Assembly (NCBI RefSeq): GCF_000203795.2 | Contig: NW_006281104.1 | Location: 557,993-621,992, forward strand | Direction: 5' to 3' | Length of the DNA stretch: 64,000 bases | Origin: Batrachochytrium dendrobatidis JAM81 | Taxonomy: Eukaryota; Chytridiomycota; Chytridiomycetes; Rhizophydiales | Part shown: positions 1 to 11,600 of the stretch, one piece after another | Numbering within the stretch: the first letter of the stretch is position 1 | Layout of the letters: every line of letters begins with the position of its first letter | The notes under the pieces: model-generated | What the model was told of the DNA's origin: nothing | Databases searched by the model: none | Seen by the model: only the letters and a program-made list of their open reading frames with translations | Made by a program: the position numbers and the translations under genes

Positions 1-1083
1 ATCATTGCCAATACCCTAATGGCCATCGCGGTAATGCGCAATCAAGCAATCCGAACAGCAGAGTATTTTTACAATGTAAATGTTGTTTTAAGCGACTTGG
101 TATTTGCTGTCATGGTGCTGCTGGTCACAATTATTTCTCTAGCCAATGGTATCCCTGCCGTAACTAATTACATTGGCTGTCAAGCCGTCGGATACGTGCT
201 ACAATCTATGGGAGCCTCGAGTGTTTTGACTATTGCCTTGATTACATTAAACCATTATCGGGTCATTGTTCTTGAAAAGCCTAGACTTACATACCATGAT
301 GTGGCAGTCCATCTTGGGGGGCTTTGGCTAATTTGTCTAACCACTTCCACTATACAGTTTGTTTTTGGGGAAAAATTCATTCCGCGGCCTGCACATCTCC
401 ATTGCCATTACGATTACGCATCTAAAGATCTCCTGATTCGGATTCTGACAGGCCAGTTGATTGTGCATCTTGTTGGGTTACCCATTGTTGTTTGTCTGGC
501 TTACTGGGCCATCTATAGAAAAGTGGCCGAGGTGGAGCAACTCGCTGTAAAAGGGAAATCGCACTATGTGACTACAGAAGTCGCATCAGAGCTTCAATCA
601 AAAGATCATAAGCAAACCATTGAATTGGCACCCATGCAAAACAGCTATACTATTTCTAGGGATGTAAAAGGCAGCAACAGGATTGCCGAATCCAACGATG
701 GAACCGCCACATTTAAACTAACCGTTCCCGACACCAACTCTGAAAATTTCCCAACGGCCAGCGCCGCGAGTACTAGTGCTAGCACTCCAATCCGTCCTCA
801 TATTCCTAGCTCGCCCGTTGGTCTAAATGAGGCTTTAAGTAATGTTGCCAAAAGAGGCTTGATGATTTCAATGTCTTTTTCCATTTGTTGGCTCCCTACG
901 TTGGTTGTCTGCATATTGGAAATCTTCACTGGCCAAACTATTCCCTGGCGGGTTGATGCCTTGGTCACAATGATTGCAGCATTTAATACACTGAGTAACC
1001 CTATTGTGTTCTTTTACGTCGATCGTCGTCTGTGGAAATCCCTACAGGAAATGGTGAAACCTCTTCATAACTACCACTTGTAA
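1..1083 (+). CDS. class A (rhodopsin-like) GPCR, 5'-truncated
   Basis: A seven-transmembrane receptor whose first residues lie before the window; the frame is open from base 1 and ends at TAA 1081-1083. TM1 is around ANTLMAIAVMRN and TM2 around LSDLVFAVMVLL. TM3 ends in NHYR, a DRY-motif variant. TM6 carries the class A CWLP motif and TM7 ends NPIVF (NPxxY variant), followed by a short helix-8-like tail. A Cys at the start of TM3 (IGCQ) and one in extracellular loop 2 (HLHCHY) could form the conserved disulfide. Intracellular loop 3 is long, about 110 residues, and rich in Ser/Thr. The TM7 position that holds the retinal lysine in opsins (six residues before the NP) is Ala, so this is not an opsin. 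The ligand is unknown. No intron is seen in the visible part. Confidence 0.8.
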   Translation: MIANTLMAIAVMRNQAIRTAEYFYNVNVVLSDLVFAVMVLLVTIISLANGIPAVTNYIGCQAVGYVLQSMGASSVLTIALITLNHYRVIVLEKPRLTYHDVAVHLGGLWLICLTTSTIQFVFGEKFIPRPAHLHCHYDYASKDLLIRILTGQLIVHLVGLPIVVCLAYWAIYRKVAEVEQLAVKGKSHYVTTEVASELQSKDHKQTIELAPMQNSYTISRDVKGSNRIAESNDGTATFKLTVPDTNSENFPTASAASTSASTPIRPHIPSSPVGLNEALSNVAKRGLMISMSFSICWLPTLVVCILEIFTGQTIPWRVDALVTMIAAFNTLSNPIVFFYVDRRLWKSLQEMVKPLHNYHL

Positions 1084-1812
1084 AATGCCACTTGATCTTG
1101 TTAGCTTTAGTGTAGGGTGCAATACTATCTTTTATTTACCTTGTTCAGAACAATACTAGTAAATGCCTTTGTTCATTATTATTCAGCTCTATTGATTTTT
1201 CAAGATTCGGAATTGTCTATTTAAAATGATTGCTGGTTCATTTTATCGGGTAGGTAGCACATGGATGCTTTTAAAAGAGCATAGAGTGGAGCTAGAATAT
1301 GACTTTGATAAACATTGCAATGTTGTCAGTACTTTTGGATCCTGACACGATACCATTCAACAATCTAATGAGAGTCAACAGTAACTCCACGTACAAGACC
1401 ATTTCCAACTCAGCCTATAGTATCAGCTAATGCCATGGCTCGAGGTTTTTCCTCCATCAAAAATATTGGCTATTTGGACTTGAAGTTTAAATTGATTTGC
1501 TATTGCTTGCATTCAAGTATACTGCACATGCAATGCATTCTTATTTATAAAGTCCATATTATCAGATTTCCATAATATACATGCTTAGTAAAAGGTTTAT
1601 TAATTTATTTCCTGGTATAGAATTGATACCAAACAGAGCTGCGAGTTGATAATGACAAAAAATCGCCATATGTTTCAAAGCGTTATTGATAGCCTATTCA
1701 ATACAAAAACAGTCTTTACCAGTTCATTTAGCTACCACCAGATCCCAATGATGTTGGTAAAATAACCTCGGCAGCAAATTATATGCTTGATGTCATGCTG
1801 AAAATACTTTGA
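1084..1812. other. intergenic region between convergent genes
   Basis: About 730 bases between the 3' end of the GPCR (+) and the 3' end of RPAP2 (-). It is AT-rich with stop codons in all frames. I see no gene, RNA or clear repeat. Both 3' UTRs must lie here. Confidence 0.6.
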
Positions 1813-4293
1813 TTACTGAGATACAAAGACTGTGTTGTTGATGCTGGGTTGTGGTTTTACCATTGACGTACCACGTACAAGTGCAGACAATTCATCGTTT
1901 CCCATTCCAGCTGGCTCCAATATTTCGGTCCAGTTAATATTGTCAGGAGTTTGATTGCTTTCTACAAGAGAGTCGCAAACCCTACAACTTACCAATTCGA
2001 TTAGATGAATGCGAAACAAAATACCAAGTCAATCCATGAAAAAGCAAGCATGCAACTCACGATCGTATAAATACCGAGCAAAGCACCCATTCCTCAATTG
2101 CCGACAAGGCTGTCATGCTTTCGTTCAGATTCAGTGTATCAACGATACATAAAAGTTCATACTCGAAATTAAGATCAATGCCATGTCTTTGACGAATAAG
2201 CTTCCACCTAAAGTTTTAAAATTAAAATAGTCAGCAAAAGCTTGGCAACTTGTACAATCAGCTCATAGAAATGCTGCATGCAGACTTGATGCTTATAAAC
2301 CAAATAAAATCAACATACGTTTTAATCATCTTTTCAAAAAAGAATTCTTTTCTTTTCAAAAACTCTTGATTTCCTAGACCAACAAGGCTACTGCGCTCAA
2401 CGTGTTTTGTTCCTTTAGTGTATTCCACCAACAAATTTAATGTCTTGCAAGTCACTATGCGATCCAGTATCATCCATATACGTGCAAAAAGTGAAAGTAG
2501 CGGTTTTGCTTTTTGAGTCGAGGGTTTGAACCAGCCATAATCTGCAGTATCCGTACTTGTTTTTGAGTGTATATCTTCATCGTCACTCTCTTTAGCGTCG
2601 CAATAATCCAGTACGTCTTTTGAGTTGCTCACCAAAGCATTTTCAACCACCATTGTTTCTATTGGAGCTTTCAAGTTAGTTTGGCCAGGCGTGTCTCTAT
2701 TTGGGAGTGGAATGATTGGATCAATAGAGGGCTTCATAGTCTGTTTTAGTATTGATTTGGGCATAGCTAGCGGTAAAATCTCATCTTTTGATTCAGTGAA
2801 TGCAACGACTGGAATGGTGGGTGTCGACTTTATGAATTCCGGAGCTTCAATTGGATCTGAAAACCGTAGATACTGCAATGTCTTTTTAACACACGGTGGT
2901 TTCACTGGTTGATGTTTATCAGGCTGTTGAACTGTTGCAGTAGTTATCGAGTCAATATGATTTTCTGACATGGATATATCATCTGGCTGGACTTGAGAAC
3001 ATATTTGTGAAGAATCAACAATAGTATTTGAAGTATTTTGAACAGTATCTAAAACCATTGATGGACCAGCCATTTTTGGTAATGATGATATCCAAGAAGA
3101 TTTCGCGGTTGATGACGATAGCCGAGCCAATGATCCCGACTTACTGAAAGGTATAGATTGTGCTCGATACCCCTCAATGAGATCAAATGCAGAATTGGAA
3201 TGTGTTGATACATCAGTATCCATAGCGCTGATTGACCCATCAAAAGCGAATCCAGCCGTGGCTGATTGGTCTAAACTTGATAAAGCAACAGGCTTCTCAA
3301 TGATTGGCAAATACGACTCGTCTAATTTCAAAGTCGGCATAGATGTAATCAGAGTGTCAATATAGCTATGAATGGCGTTATGCTGCGATTTTCCTAATGC
3401 ATTTTCCTGGGAACTTTCCGCAGCTTTACTTGAGCTAGTCAAATCTAGGTTCAATTTAGCTGTATTTTGATCAAAGTGTTCACTGGTATATCAAAAACAT
3501 CAAATGCTGTCAGTACTAAAACGTATATATTTCACACTAAACCATTTGCTAGTGTACCTAAGTTTTTTTCTTGCAGGTACTAGATCTAAAACAGGCAATT
3601 TGGTCACATCACGCAAATACACTGGATCTGATGATAGTTGGGTAGCTAGATACTTGGAAGCAGCAAAACATTCTGAGCAACAAAAAGAATGTATTTCTGT
3701 TACATCATACACTTTGCGATCTACTGCTGAAATACGAAATTGTGATTTGGTATTAGTCGACTACAAAAGCAAATCAAAAGAGTTGAATTGTTAGTCGGAT
3801 ATAATCAGGTATGTTATTACAGCCTTGATTCAGTAAATACCTTTAGTTTCATGTCGCATGCTGGATAGCCGCATTGATTATCGGCTGCCCGTTCAACAAC
3901 GACATCCTGATAGCTTTCTGGAGTGAGAAATTTGCACTGGTCGAATAGAAATCATTTAATAGTTAGTCATGAAAATAACATGCAGTGACGTGCATTAATA
4001 AAGCAGTGTTCAATCCTTACAGAATCCTCAAAAGTCTGTACATCAACAGCACCATCAAAGAGAAGTTGCTGTTTTTCAAAGACATGTTTATCCCACTTTC
4101 GAAGGTTCCAAGTCGAGTTGAGGACAGCTATTTGTTTTGGTTTCATGCCTGACGACTTTACTGGACCAGTGTGCTTTCCTTTCCTTGACTTCATGTTTGG
4201 TCGTTGAGTGGTTGATACTTTTTGTGATTTTTTCAGTAGTTGATCCTGCTCATGATTGTTGGTAGAAGATGTGGATGTTTTCGTAGAAAGCAT
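1813..4293 (-). CDS. RPAP2: RPAP2/RTR1-family RNA polymerase II CTD Ser5 phosphatase
   Basis: Six exons keep frame throughout: 4021-4293, 3841-3936, 3558-3760, 2319-3482, 2061-2207 and 1813-1981, giving 683 aa. The RTR1-type zinc-binding domain is split over exons 2-3: CGYPACDMKL supplies the first Cys pair, and FCCSECFAASKYLATQL the second Cys group plus the following helix. A basic stretch LDLVPARKK closes the domain. Family members remove Ser5 phosphate from the RNA polymerase II CTD and help bring the polymerase into the nucleus. The start is ATG 4291-4293; an upstream in-frame extension has no ATG. The C-terminal half is a low-complexity linker followed by a helical segment (LFARIWMILDRIV), so the protein is much longer than yeast Rtr1 and closer to animal RPAP2. 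Confidence 0.88.
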
Positions 4294-4614
4294 GCTGCTG
4301 GATTGGGAATTCAAGCAAGTTTGGAAAGTTTTAATGTTAATTTTTATGGCTTTATAACCAATGTGTTGCCCATCAAAACTGCTACGTATTAAAGACACTA
4401 GTATGAATGTTATAGCGCTATATTTCTCAATCCTTATACTTGATCATATTAACTATGATTCCAATGTCTGAATGCTACGCAACGACTGTTTTGGCTCGTT
4501 TAAAGCCAAGATCCGCATCATTATATGTCTGGCTGCCTAACCTAATGTTGAAAATATACAAATATCACTCATGTTTTAACATCAGTTGATATGGGGATAC
4601 CTGATAAAGTATCT
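4294..4614. other. short intergenic region (RPAP2 promoter, GLTP 3' end)
   Basis: About 320 bases between two minus-strand genes. It should hold the RPAP2 promoter and the GLTP 3' UTR. I see no other feature. Confidence 0.5.
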
Positions 4615-5810
4615 TTATTTTTCAATATTCAGAGTTCTGAGGAATTCGTCAATGATTGCAACCTGCTTTTCAAGAGCTGCAAGCCAAGCCTCGAGCTGTT
4701 CCTTCATTTTGGCTGGATCAGACCCAGCAAGCTTTGCGTAAAAATCAGCTCGCGATGGACACACCTTCATAGCAAGCTAAAAGATTGTCATTCCAGATGA
4801 AACCAAGATTAGTGGGTTTTGTTAGTACAATTGATTATCCATTGGCAGATTCAAAAAGGCGGTTTTATTAAATCAAAACTTACAGAAAACACGTTACGAA
4901 TCATAAAGTTGTGGTGTTTTGACAAACCACCCTCGTACGCTTTGTTGAATGATACAGACAGCTCTTCGGTAGGATTGTTCAAGTTACGTCTTAAACCAGA
5001 AGCAGTAAATTGAAGACCTCGCTTAAGCCATAAAAGGGCATCAACACCAGTTGTTTCCTTTGCTGCTAATTTGGTTTTGACAAGCTCTTGCAATGTGCCA
5101 CATTTTGTAGGATCTTTGTCATAGCTTGCACGTATTTTCTAAATCCGTATAATGATATTTAAGTTGTAGAACAGATGGTCTGACAGTTAATAAGTCTCGA
5201 TTCTTACCGTGATATTACCATGCATGTCAGTGCTGACAATCGAAAATGCAGAACCAAGGTTATCTGAATATTATTGAATAGCAGTCAAGTAACAGTAAGA
5301 TAAGTTTGGATACAGGAACCAAATCAAAAGTGATTTCAACAGCACTGTCCATGCCAAATACATTAGCAGATACGATGCATAGAATACGAGGCTATACAGC
5401 CCACTCAAATCATGTCTGGCTCGTAACTATAAGAGCATAATCACTTTGTAAATGCCAAACTTTCGACAACTGCATTATATCATAAGCTAATAAACAGGAG
5501 ACGTATTTCCATCCAGTTCTCAAAATTATATCCATGTATCTACATTGGATAGTCCAGCATCATGGTGGCCTGCCAAAACTAGAAGTCTTGGCGATTAACA
5601 TACACATGGCAAGATACACCACTCACTAAACAGCCTGGTTAGACTATGGGTAGAGTCAAGAAATTGGACAGTAGAAATGGCGTTGTCTGCATTTGAAATA
5701 GTGACGGTTGTGTACGAGCTGGGCAGCTCATCAAAGAAAGTAGCATTTTGAAGTAGGCGTTTAGAGAAGAATATTGAAATCCAACCAGACACAGGAAAAG
5801 CAAAATTCAA
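4615..5810 (-). CDS. glycolipid transfer protein (GLTP/HET-C2 family)
   Basis: A GLTP-fold protein that moves glycosphingolipids between membranes. Exon joins support, in order, FFDELPSSYTTV, then NNLGSAFSIVSTDMHGNIT, then KIRASYDKDP, then LLWLKRGLQF, AYEGGLSKHHNFMIR, and a last exon starting LAMKVCPSRADFY. This is the family order: D-N-K-W lipid-head-group residues in the DMHGN..K and LWLKRGL helices, and the His of the KHHNF segment. The stop TAA is at 4615-4617, inside AATAAA. The 5' end is unresolved: the first visible exon begins near 5810-5815 after a possible CTGCAG acceptor, and its reading frame has no ATG there, so a short upstream exon is likely. Confidence 0.85.
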
Positions 5811-5815
5811 TGCGT

Positions 5816-6354
5816 CGTTGTGCTGCAGCCCATCACAACTTCAATCAGTAACTTGCTGGGCTTTAGCCATGAATACTTGCTGTTAGAAAAACAATATTTG
5901 TTCATTTGAACGTATTACAGATTCGGTTGCTGTTTATCACGCAACAATGTATTGTCATCACTAGCAGCGCTTAAGCTCCACAGAATAGTCTGCAAGCTAG
6001 GAAATTTACAAAATCTCTTATTCGCAGCAAGTCTATCGAATCAACTGGTATTGAAAAAGTATGTGCTACTATAATTTGTTGTATAGGCAAGTGAAGGCAG
6101 CAACGATCTAGCTACACTAGTCAAGATCTAGAGACTACAATCAAAATCTGGCCAGCAAATGCGACGCGGACAACTCATACGATTGTGTTCTATTGTGTAG
6201 GTTTGAAACAAAAACAAGTCATAGTTAGTAGGCACTAACTATGCATTGTCAAAAGTTTTTGATTATGATCCACTTGCTTTAAAGCCTTGCTAAAATCAAA
6301 TCCAACGTTTTCTTTACCTAAACATTTTATTATTTTATAAAGTTGTAATTCAAA
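5816..6354. other. divergent promoter region
   Basis: About 540 bases between the GLTP gene (-) and the MGCGAS gene (+). A small first exon of GLTP probably lies in the left part, where several ATGs exist on the minus strand, but none can be joined with confidence. Nothing else is recognised. Confidence 0.4.
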
Positions 6355-7916
6355 ATGGGTTGCGGGGCATCAAAAGTACATGAAGAAAGTGTTGTAAAAA
6401 CGACCATTGCATCATCATCACTGCCTGTTGCTTCTGCCCCATTACCTGCTCAAAATCAATATGCTTCCGAGGCCAGGGTAAATTCGGCCGAGACTGGGCA
6501 AAAATGTACATCGATAAAGTTGACCGCACCTGCAGAACTAGTATATGGTATGATAAAACTGATTGATAATAACCTCACACTTTAAGTTTCTACTGTATAG
6601 TTTATTTTACCACATTGCAAACTAACGCCTTGTGTTTAATCGATACTGACATATTTGCGATTATAATATGGACGCGTAATTGCAATGAATAATGCATTGA
6701 TTAGTAGCAGTTGCTCCACTTTCAAAACCAGTCATACCCTCCATCCCCTCCGAAAACATCAAAGGTGTGAAATATAGAATGATTTGTAGATGACAACAGG
6801 ATACATTTTCATGTTTACCTTGTTGAACTATATGACTTTACGCTAACTGTACGATTTCTTTTAGTAGATGTGATTAAAATTGCCCCCGTAGCATTTGAGA
6901 TTCCTCTTGACGATCTAGCCAGAGCTCCTAAAAAAACATTGAGTCATTCTGATGAGCCTGCGCCAGCATCTTCCAAATTGTCTCTTCCTAAACTATATAT
7001 GTCTCCCAAAGATCTTCAAGATAAATTAGCCAACACAGAGGCTCGTTGGAAGGTGCGTGAAGGACTCGATCGTCTCTTGGGTGTGGTGCGTGGAAATCAC
7101 TATTTAGTCAATTCTTTGATTATTGATTTTTTAGAAGCATCCACCTGGGTTTACATTGAATGGCATTATTTTGTCATCAAATCTTTGCCGACTAAATAAT
7201 GCCATGTTTTATATCAAACCAAGCAATGCTGCGAATCCCATACTACATTGCAACACAATGTTTATTTTTGCATTATTAACTAAATATTATCATACATTTC
7301 AATCTATCTGTCCAATCAAATAATACAGGACCTTGATAACGAAAGCGACACTCGTCGTCGTAAAAGGGGCGACATGCCACAGCTTATTAGTCACAAAGAG
7401 TCTGACCCAGATGTTCTTAAGCGACGCATCAAGGAGCGAGAGATTGCAGCTGCTCTCAACCGTCAGCGCGAAATCGAGAAACTGCAGGCTAAATTGGCCC
7501 GACAGGAGCAGCATGCTCGTCGTGTCCAAGAAAGAAAGCGGGCCATGGGAGCCGGCTCTAACGAAGAGCTTCGTTTATCATGGGGCGGTGAAAAAGAACT
7601 CAACAGTAATTATAATAGTAGCCAGAAACTCGATCGTGATTCCAGATCTGGATCGCTCAGGTCATCTGAAAAGGATAAACCTTATATTTCCAAAGGAGAG
7701 CAGAGTGCTATTGGCAAAGGGTCGCACTCTTTATCTGAAAATAGCACTCATGGTGGTATATCAACCCGAGGAAGTAGCGGTCGAAGTACAATTACCGATA
7801 CCACTGATGTTGGTGAAGATATTTCGTCAAGACAGCCTTCTGCTACTGCGCTAAAGGCTGTAAATCATACACTTGGCCCATACACCAACAATTCCACTTC
7901 TGAGATCGTTTTGTAA
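6355..7916 (+). CDS. MGCGAS-type (N-acylated?) basic coiled-coil protein, function unknown
   Basis: Three exons: 6355-6547, about 6865-7052, and 7329-7916, giving 322 aa. The N-terminus MGCGASK fits an N-myristoylation site (Gly2, Ser6) with a palmitoylatable Cys3, which would place the protein at a membrane. The middle holds VAFEIPLDD and a helix (LQDKLANTEARWKDL). Then comes a highly charged helix of about 60 residues rich in Arg/Glu/Gln, and a Ser/Thr/Gly-rich tail. The helix with a preceding FEI-type segment loosely resembles stathmin-like proteins, but I cannot assign it. The acceptor of exon 2 is ambiguous by one codon (tag-tag at 6862-6867). Confidence 0.7.
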
Positions 7917-8631
7917 TACCTTTTGTAACACATGGCTTCTGATTAAACCCTTTGATAAAAAGTATTGCTATCTGCATTTGCAATACTCAATCCGATATCA
8001 TAATACTCTTCATAACCAATTTGCTTTGAATGTCGTTACGTGTTGGTTTATTAGAACTGTAAGCAAATATAAACTTGACTCTTTTGACCACCTAATCAAA
8101 TGCTAGATGCCGATTAGCTCATAAACCACTTACAGATCCCAATAAACTATGCTTTCCAAGCTGACTGTTTATAATGACAAGTATATCAAACGAATTAGCA
8201 TGTATATTTACCAGGCTAAACAGCAACTCGACAGAACGGACCAAGTTGAATTTATGAGCACCAGTCTGCCTTGAATACGACTCGTATAGAATGTGTTGGA
8301 TAGTATTCAGCAGATGGATAAAGTGACTAGAAAACTCGGCTTTGAAACTTGATTGTGAGTTTGTAAACTATTCAACAAGATTGAGATGCAGCTTGTTGCA
8401 CATGGAAAGCTTGCATTGGCTACACTCACAAGTCTTGAGATAAAGGCAAGAGGGACTCTGGATTCAAACGAACGTTCATTCTCAGTATTGGCTGTTTCTG
8501 CTAGTCCAAACTCTAGTGACAGTTGAGTGGTTTTGGTATATCTGAAAGGCTGTTTAAATGGGTTCTTGGATGACCAACTCGTTCATCCAGCTGTCGCAGC
8601 CATCTTCAAATAATCAAAGGGATATACGAAT
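7917..8631. other. intergenic region
   Basis: Contains the 3' flank of the MGCGAS gene and the 5' flank, and possibly a first exon, of RAB3GAP2. A short open stretch from ATG 8385 (MQLVAHGKLALATL) might be that first exon, but no clean donor joins it. I see no RNA gene or repeat. Confidence 0.4.
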
Positions 8632-11600
8632 ATGGAATATATCCACAATCCTGTAAACTGTATACTGGATCAAGTCGACTCCTTCAGTCTCGACTTTTTG
8701 ATTATTGGATCTTTGGTAGTCTACATAGGCTCGACTCTATTGAGCTATACTAGTGTAGATGTACAAATCATTTGTAGATTGGCAATTCGGATAGTAAAAA
8801 CTAATTTTCTGGTTGTCATAGCATCCATATCTGGCAGCTGGGATACTGGTGAAGAAACATGGAACACACTTTTGGTATGCTCAATGAATGCAAAATATGC
8901 TTTGAATTAGCCTAGACTCGTAATATCCAACCTTGCAATCTAGTCGTTATGCATCGCCAAAAATATAACCATTTGTATTTAGAGTCCTATCAAAAGCGCA
9001 GAAAGAAGGTTTCCGAGCCAACCAACTGTGCCATATATGATGTCAATGTCGTATGATGGCTCTTGTGTTGTTTGTGCTTCTCGCCATCAATTTGTGATTT
9101 CCAAAATCAAGGATACACCACCCAGCGAGTATGAGCAGATAGGACAAGGATCTGGCTGTGAAGAACCCAGGTTTGAGTTTTTTATAAAATTAAACTTGAT
9201 AATCAATAGTTTACTTGGATTACACATGTCTGACGTACAGCTGCTGTTTTAGTGAATTTATAACAGCATGTCTTTGCATTTCACTCTATGTTCCTTCTAA
9301 ATCTGGAAATAACACGTATGTAGATAGCATGACCGTTTAACATACAAATCAGTGTGATGAATAACGTTTATTTTGCATCAATTTGACAGCATGTCAATAG
9401 TGGTGGCTATTGGCTATAGTTCTGGATACCTTCGTTTTTTTGACGAGGCAAAGTACTGCGTCTAGATAGAATTGCACAATATAGTAGAATTGCTTGGTGT
9501 ATCTAACATTCTGAATCTTGATCCTGTTGGTTAGAAAGGAGTATTGATCATTTCGCAACAGCTTCATAATAGCAGAGTGCAGTCGATCAGGGCTCGCACT
9601 GTTGTCTCGTTTGACATTCAAGAAAGCGACGAGATTCTTGTAAGCTATAAAGATAAACATGCCATCAGTATTGATGGGACAAGTCTTTGGATGGCTGCAC
9701 GTTTTGGACAATTGTCAACCGAAGGTATATTAAATTTATTCTATACATTAAATATATTGACCGAGTCTAAACATGCGCATAGCTATTTATTATTAACCAT
9801 TATCTATGCATTAATACAACCTATTTTATGGACAGATGCACCTGCTTTATCTTACAAAAAATGGATATTTCAAAGCCAAGAGCAAGTTGTTGATATAATT
9901 AGCTGCGGTAACACTCACGCATTTAAATTGGCTGGTAATGCATTTACATTGATTTGACATGCATTTGGGCTAATTAGAACGGTTTAAATATATTGTGTAC
10001 AGGTCCACTTTCTCGTTCAGTTTTTTCGCCCCCTCAGTTCAACAAACTGACAGGCGAGTATGCTCCAGTGAATTACACGGCCAGATATATAGCTGTCGGT
10101 AAACCAATGGTAGCATTGTATGCAACAACTGAAACCAGTCGATCACTTTTTGCTGGAATAGTGCCAAGTCGAGTCACTTCTGCAGTAACTAGGTTAGATG
10201 GTTTGCTTTATCAAAATTCTTAATTTATACAGATTGCCATGTGTGCAAATTGAATGCACAACTCACGCTATGCTTGGTTGACCAATCTTTTAGTGCTGTT
10301 TTTTCATTTGCAAAGACTTTGTGGAATTCACCAAATCAGCCATCGAGTGTTGCAAACCAATCGAAAGAACCAAGTCTCACTACCACTCCGGGCGTAGTAG
10401 TTCCTGCCGTAATTGTTTTGAGCGATTCAAATCGTCATATTTTATCCATCACACAGGCTCCAAGCTCAGTCACAACTCCAAGGTCATCACTAGCAGTAAT
10501 GTCTGACTCACTTGGTCGTGTTTTGGTATTGGATACAGACGAAGGTGAAATTATTCGAATATTCAAGGGAGTACGCGATGCTCAAACAGCATGGATTCAA
10601 GTATCCGATCAAAGCGGTCGTATTGACCGGCCTGTTTTGCTTGTACTGGCAATATATTCTTCTCGTGGGGTTCTTGAACTGTATCTGATGCGATTTGGAC
10701 AACGAATCTGCATCGCTAATGTTGGGACAGGAATTCGTCTAGTTCAAACAACTTCGAGTATTCTAGGTGGTATGTATTGGCGTCTTAACAATCCAACTCA
10801 GATTGGTGCACTGGCTAGTTGCTATCTTGTGAGCTCAAATGGAGAGATGCGCAAAATTGTTTTGAATTACGATTCAATTATAAAGTAAGATTTGTAATTA
10901 AACCGTACTTTTATGTCTGCAGTATTTACATGAACGTCACCCTGCTGATTTTCCAACTATTTGACTGTAGTTCCAATTATAAGACCGGTGATACAACTTC
11001 AATCGCGGAGTTGGTTTCTGAATATGAAAATTTGGCAGAGTCTACATCACGTACTGCTTTGCTAAGCAAAATCAAAGATATGGTTGTCAATCTATCATCG
11101 GCACCATTGAAGTTTGTTGTAAGAGTAATCTATATTTTTTATTTGTTTGATCTTTTGCCATTGTTTCTAATTCCATCATTGACTCTATAGGCGATGGACT
11201 CATTTTCAAATGCTGTTCCTGTGGAGACGTATTTTGAAATACTTGAACACTTGGCAAAGCTGCTGGAGGTTGAAAATCAATCGCTTACTGATGTTTTACA
11301 AAACAGTTTGACTCGTTCAAAAATTCACCAGCAGAGCCAAGATGTTACAAATCGGATCGAGACTACACTAAGGCTTCATATTCTTAAAGCATATCAAGCC
11401 ATCCAAGAGATACACATGTTTCATACCACTAAACCTGTTTCAGATACTGAAATTTCTAATTTTATACAGGACGAGTTTTGCAAATTGCAGTTTATTTTAT
11501 CTGAAAAAACAGACTATGCAAAGCTTTTGGCTTCGGCGACAAGCTCCATTGGATTTCGAACTTTTCAGTCAGCATTTGTACTCAACAAACGTTGGGTTCC

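Noticed and set aside
3504..3794. 96-codon plus-strand ORF in the RPAP2 gene
   Set aside because: Antisense to the exon carrying the conserved RTR1 Cys cluster.
8385..8522. Short ORF from ATG 8385 as first exon of RAB3GAP2
   Set aside because: Composition is plausible but no donor joins it in frame to later exons, so it was not added to the gene.
7917..8631. Possible tRNA or small RNA in the longest early gap
   Set aside because: I found no cloverleaf with a T-loop GTTCRANYC box or other recognisable RNA structure by eye.
9544..9957. 137-codon ORF at 9544 as an independent gene
   Set aside because: It is RAB3GAP2 exon plus unspliced introns; splicing at 9725 and 9836 restores the family sequence.
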